A stretch of DNA of 64,000 nucleotides from Rhynchopus sp. YZ270_cl-10 (lineage: Eukaryota; Euglenozoa; Diplonemea; Diplonemida; Diplonemidae), in assembly GCA_964035575.1 (NCBI GenBank), contig OZ037913.1, positions 868,001 to 932,000 on the forward strand. The letters run 5' to 3'. How positions within the stretch are numbered: position 1 is the first letter of the stretch; the number at the start of each line of letters is the position of its first letter. The position numbers were made by a program, and so were the translations under genes. Under the pieces are notes generated by a model. That model was not told the origin of the DNA. It was given only the letters and a program-made list of their open reading frames with translations, and made no database searches. Shown in pieces: positions 60,608 to 64,000 of the stretch.

Positions 60608-62028
60608 CGAAATCAATCCCACCACCCACCTCTTTGTGTCTCTTAAGTGAGTGAAGAAGAAAACCCTCCCTCTGTTTTGTGTGCGGACAAAAAATATAAA
60701 AGGTGTCCGTTTGCCCCAGATTCTTTTTGTGTTGTACCCCATTTTTCACATTTCCCCCCCTTGGCTAATTGGGTGTTCTTTTTCTTTTATACAAATGACT
60801 CAGCAAAGAGGCTTAGTGTCGTGCTACAATGTTCTTTTCTCTTTTTTAGTGAGTGAAGTGTGTGCCATTTCATCTTATCAAGCTTTGTTTTCTCTATTCC
60901 CTTTTCAAATTTTTTGGTTTTGCAGAACACTTTTGACACTTACCATAATCGTAAAAATTATCGACCCGTAATAATGTTCTACCTTTTTCAAGATTTTTTT
61001 TCTGGAAGTTCGACCTTTTTTTACGGTCGAACATTTTTACGATTACGGTATCTTGAGGTCATATGAAAGCAATACCGTTCCCTCCCACCACCCCCCTACA
61101 CAGGCAATTCAGATTTTGCTTTGGCTTTTCTTGGTAATATGAGATTTGTGCGTGTACGCTGTGACTTTTTTTTATTCAAAAAAAGGGGTACTTTCCCGAT
61201 GGGGTTGGGTTGCAAAAGAGTTATACAATCAAAAAAAAACACACAAAAAAAAAATAGTTATTTTGAAGCAAACGAGAACGAGAAAAACAAATGATTTGGG
61301 GAATATAGGGAAAAAAAATGGGTTTAGGGCCTGCAATCTATTGAAAATTAGCCTTTCTGAAATTCAAGCGTGTTTTTTTTTTTTTTTTTTTGGGACCGAA
61401 CCTCTTCGGATTGGTGGTTGTTGATAAAAAGCAAAGAGGGTTCACTTTTCCCGCAGTCGATAGCGGATTTATGACAGCTTAACGTCTTTTTTTTTTTTGT
61501 GGAAGACCTGGTGACCAGAGGGGATTTCAAATTATATAAAAAAAAACGTCGTCGGATTCATCACTGTCCTTTCTATAAGGTGGTATTTGGATACAAAACT
61601 TATCTCGTGAGGTGATGTCTCAATTCAATTATCTGATGCTATAAAAAAAAAAATGTGAAATACCAAAACTGCCGCAAAAGAGAGGAAAAAAAAAACTGAA
61701 CGAAAACCCGGAAAAAAAAAAAGTTCTGAAAGGGATTGGGGGGGAAGATGATGGTAGCATATTTTTTTTGTACCTGCTAGAAAAATATGCTGGGGGGGTG
61801 GGGGAGACAACACCTCACACCCATCATGCGCAGTCCTTTCCCACATTTCTTTCGAAAAAGTTTTTGAAGAGAAAAAAAAAAGAGATCTTTTTTTTATTTT
61901 TCGACGTTCTTTTCCCTCGATTCCTCCTCTTCGGACCAGGTACTATACTTTTTTTCTCTTGTCTTGGTATATCGGTTACGTCGATGCGCCCATTTCAGTC
62001 TCTAATCTCCTAGGCTGCGGTTGAAAAT

Positions 62029-62078
62029 CACACTGTCTCGGAGGGGTTTTGTATTTCAAGCCAATTCTTTTTTTTTAA
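62029..62078 (+). repeat. Family E repeat
   Basis: CACTGTCTCGGAGGGGTTTT then GTATTTCAAGCC and T's; partner of 18802-18850. Lies about 100 nt before ATG 62172. Confidence 0.55.
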
Positions 62079-62171
62079 TATATTCCGTCACATTCATTAT
62101 CGAAACTTCTCTCTTCTCTCTTCACACCTTCTCTCTCCTACACCCCTCATATCAGGAATGCTTTGGTCACA

Positions 62172-64000
62172 ATGCCCGCTCCTGCGTCCGTTGCGTTGAA
62201 ACCGGTGACAGATGATAGCGACAGCGAAGTGGATGAAGCAGCCATCCGCGCTGAGGCTGCTGCAATGGTGGAGAGCAGGAAGAACGGCTCCATCCCCTTC
62301 CCTTCTGGACGCCCCGCGCTCCAAACCGCAGCTGTCGACAGCGACGACGAGTTTGCCTCTGTCAACTCCTCACCTTCCCCAGACCGACGTCAGGACATCG
62401 ACAACTTCTTCGGCGCAACGCACCTTCAGAAGTCTCCGCAGCCCCTTGCCGCGTCTACCCCACCTACGTCACGGTCGCCCAACCCACGCCTCCAAACCCG
62501 AACACCAGACGAGCTTCGCGCCCTTGAGGATGGGTGGGAAGTAAAGGGCGCGGAGCAACAGGTGAAAACGCATCCCCCACGACCGTTGCCGAGAAGCGGT
62601 GGTGGTGGTGGTGGTGGTGGGAGAGCACCGGGGGCAAAACCGTACACAGCACAACCCATGCAGCAGGGAGCACCTGGGGGGAGGTCGCCTGCTAAGAAGC
62701 GGGCAGGGGCAGGGGGAGGAGGAGGAGTGGCGGTGTCGCCAGGAAAGGTGTCGAATGGGACTCCGCGCTCGCGTTCTTCGGTGCGGAATGGTGGTGGTGC
62801 GACTGCGGCACGGAGTCGGACGCGGAGTACCGGTAAAGGGGCGAAAGGGGCGCCGGTTGGACGCAAGGCTGCACCCCCCTTGCGTGATGCAAGCACGACG
62901 CAGGAGCCCAGCCCAGAGAACTTCGTTGTGACGAAGGAGGTCCGCCAGGTGGCGTCGTTGCGTCCGGTGCGCCCCCCTGCCGTAGCAGAGATGAAGACGC
63001 CGGGGAGGAAGATGTACGAGCAGGATCAGAGTCAGCGCAGAGAGGCTGAGGATAAGATGGTGCGGACTGTGGAGTTCAAGAAGAAGCTTTTGCAGGCAGA
63101 GCGTGAGCGCGCGCAGCAGTGGGGACGGGCCAATGCGAACAAAGGGATTGATGAGCTGCGCCGTGAGCTGAACGTCCCTGACGAAAACGACGACGACGAA
63201 GGCAATGAATACGTCTGGCGTCCGCCCTATGCAGGGTGGTGTTCGCCACCTCCGGTGTCACCCCAGGTTCTCCGCAAGAAGTCGAAATCGCGCAGTCCCG
63301 CAAGAGATGTCGCAAAACGGAAGCCAAATAAATCACCAAAAAAGGCAACACCCAACCACATGCACGTAGACCCGCGAGCAAGCAACACAGAGGCGTATGA
63401 CCTATGGTATGAAAGAAAGGAGACACAGCTCCGTAGGGAGGCGCAGCAGAAGGCGTTGGAGAAGAAGGCGAAGAACAAGAATGAGATGTCCCTGAGGCTG
63501 GAGAAGGAGCGGCTCATTCTGGACTCGTTGTCGAGCAGAGATGGGCGGTCGCGGACAGCGTCGAGGACAGGAAGTGCGAAGCGTCGTCCGCTGTCGCGTG
63601 CAAGCTCCTCGAAGCAGTCGTTTGCGTCATCCCCGAAGCGCTCGGAGCGGTCGCCACGAGGATCCCCACAGCAGTCTGGGTCGCCCGTGGCGTTTGAGAA
63701 CCTTTCCCCCATCGCGTCTGCAGGCATGGGTGGCGGGTTCGGGTCGCATTCGGAGAGAGCAAAGTCACCAAAATCGCCAAGGTCGCCAAAGTCACCAAAG
63801 TCACCAAGGTCACCAAGACAGCAGCAGCAGCAAGGGTCAGCTACAGAACTCCCCAGCCTCTCGCAATACCTGGAACACAGCCCCCTGAACACACAGCGGT
63901 CGAGCATCCACCCAACAAGCCCGCTGCCGCTGACGCATGGGTCGTTGCTAGGCAGTGGTGGAGGTGGTGGAGGCAGTGGCACCTCGCACAACGCACCAGG
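62172..64000 (+). CDS. Unknown disordered basic protein (5' part, runs off the window)
   Basis: From ATG 62172 the frame stays open to the window edge, about 609 residues, with no stop. The N terminus is acidic with Asp/Ser clusters (DDSDSEVDEAAIRAEAAAM; VDSDDEFASVNSSPSPDRR), then Gly runs (about 145-155) and Arg/Ser/Thr-rich disorder. A charged helical segment near 290-330 (MVRTVEFKKKLLQAERERAQ) and another near 420-455 (RREAQQKALEKKAKNKNEM) look like coiled coils. Near 535-555 are tandem KSPKSPR units followed by Gln5. Such S-P/K repeats are phosphorylation- or microtubule/DNA-binding-like, but I do not recognise a family. Confidence 0.75.
   Translation, partial: MPAPASVALKPVTDDSDSEVDEAAIRAEAAAMVESRKNGSIPFPSGRPALQTAAVDSDDEFASVNSSPSPDRRQDIDNFFGATHLQKSPQPLAASTPPTSRSPNPRLQTRTPDELRALEDGWEVKGAEQQVKTHPPRPLPRSGGGGGGGGRAPGAKPYTAQPMQQGAPGGRSPAKKRAGAGGGGGVAVSPGKVSNGTPRSRSSVRNGGGATAARSRTRSTGKGAKGAPVGRKAAPPLRDASTTQEPSPENFVVTKEVRQVASLRPVRPPAVAEMKTPGRKMYEQDQSQRREAEDKMVRTVEFKKKLLQAERERAQQWGRANANKGIDELRRELNVPDENDDDEGNEYVWRPPYAGWCSPPPVSPQVLRKKSKSRSPARDVAKRKPNKSPKKATPNHMHVDPRASNTEAYDLWYERKETQLRREAQQKALEKKAKNKNEMSLRLEKERLILDSLSSRDGRSRTASRTGSAKRRPLSRASSSKQSFASSPKRSERSPRGSPQQSGSPVAFENLSPIASAGMGGGFGSHSERAKSPKSPRSPKSPKSPRSPRQQQQQGSATELPSLSQYLEHSPLNTQRSSIHPTSPLPLTHGSLLGSGGGGGGSGTSHNAP

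Larger units (their letters stand above)
57492..62171. other. Gene-poor region with families A, C and E
   Basis: No convincing gene in 4.7 kb. Holds family A at 58316-58368 and 59331-59400, a GACCTGTC tandem patch at 59436-59545, family C at 60550-60607, a weak family A echo at 60796-60860, and family E at 62029-62078. The rest is homopolymer-rich. Confidence 0.55.

Noticed and set aside
1-64000. Assigning a specific genus or a metamonad/fornicate identity
   Set aside because: Intron style, gene content and homopolymers are suggestive of a free-living flagellate protist, but nothing in the window is diagnostic.

Overview
This window comes from a unicellular, flagellate eukaryote whose lineage I cannot fix from sequence alone. 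Protein genes are interrupted by spliceosomal introns. I can phase 23 of them through conserved proteins, and 21 begin GTATG. Several are only 43-53 nt long. Intergenic DNA is AT-rich and full of A, T and C homopolymer runs. Start codons sit in A-rich leaders. Eukaryote-specific families are present (V-ATPase assembly factor, RapGAP, PRMT, ASC-1, PSP1), and a sperm-tail PG-repeat protein implies an axoneme. The glutamine-type carbamoyl phosphate synthetase is not fused to aspartate transcarbamylase, unlike animal, fungal or amoebozoan CAD, so a protist outside those groups is likely.

Layout. 1-291: 3' end of a coiled-coil gene. 486-5696: eight-exon carbamoyl phosphate synthetase II. 7665-8339: VMA21-like protein. 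8801-10066: unknown protein. 10396-12033: non-coding TA-flanked transposon inside a poly-C tract. 12157-14239: xylulokinase with a small MITE in intron 1. 15239-16249: Tc1/mariner element with 237-bp inverted repeats and a decapitated transposase. 16967-20212: PH/TH1-like coiled-coil gene. 20863-21544: small CaaX-box protein. 22411-23610: PG-repeat flagellar protein. 23761-26115: tail-anchored coiled-coil protein with four TQT motifs. 26116-33741: gene-poor repeat region with two G-rich minisatellites, palindromic satellites and a cluster of fold-back elements. 33742-35256: amidase. 36606-38979: ASC-1/TRIP4. 39537-44886: TSC2/RalGAP-like GTPase activator. 45485-46564: PRMT1. 47095-51531: KH/MIB-like/degenerate-RING protein. 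53320-57491: PSP1-domain protein. 57492-62171: gene-poor. 62172-64000: start of an unknown disordered protein. All confident genes are on the plus strand.

The genes are housekeeping genes of several pathways (pyrimidine synthesis, pentose metabolism, V-ATPase assembly, TOR-type GTPase control, arginine methylation, ribosome rescue/ASC complex, flagellum) and do not form one functional cluster.

The most unusual signal is in the spacers and introns. Several families of short (about 30-75 nt) structured repeats recur. The clearest is a hairpin with an ACGAGAG loop, whose stem changes with pairing kept in at least one copy, followed by TTATAAAC and a pyrimidine tract. Others have a UUCG-type tetraloop, a GGTT-CGAT-AACC hairpin, a GCGTTTTGCAC element, and a CTTTC/GAAAG hairpin. 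Families often sit next to each other and often end in a polypyrimidine-AG that looks like a 3' splice site.
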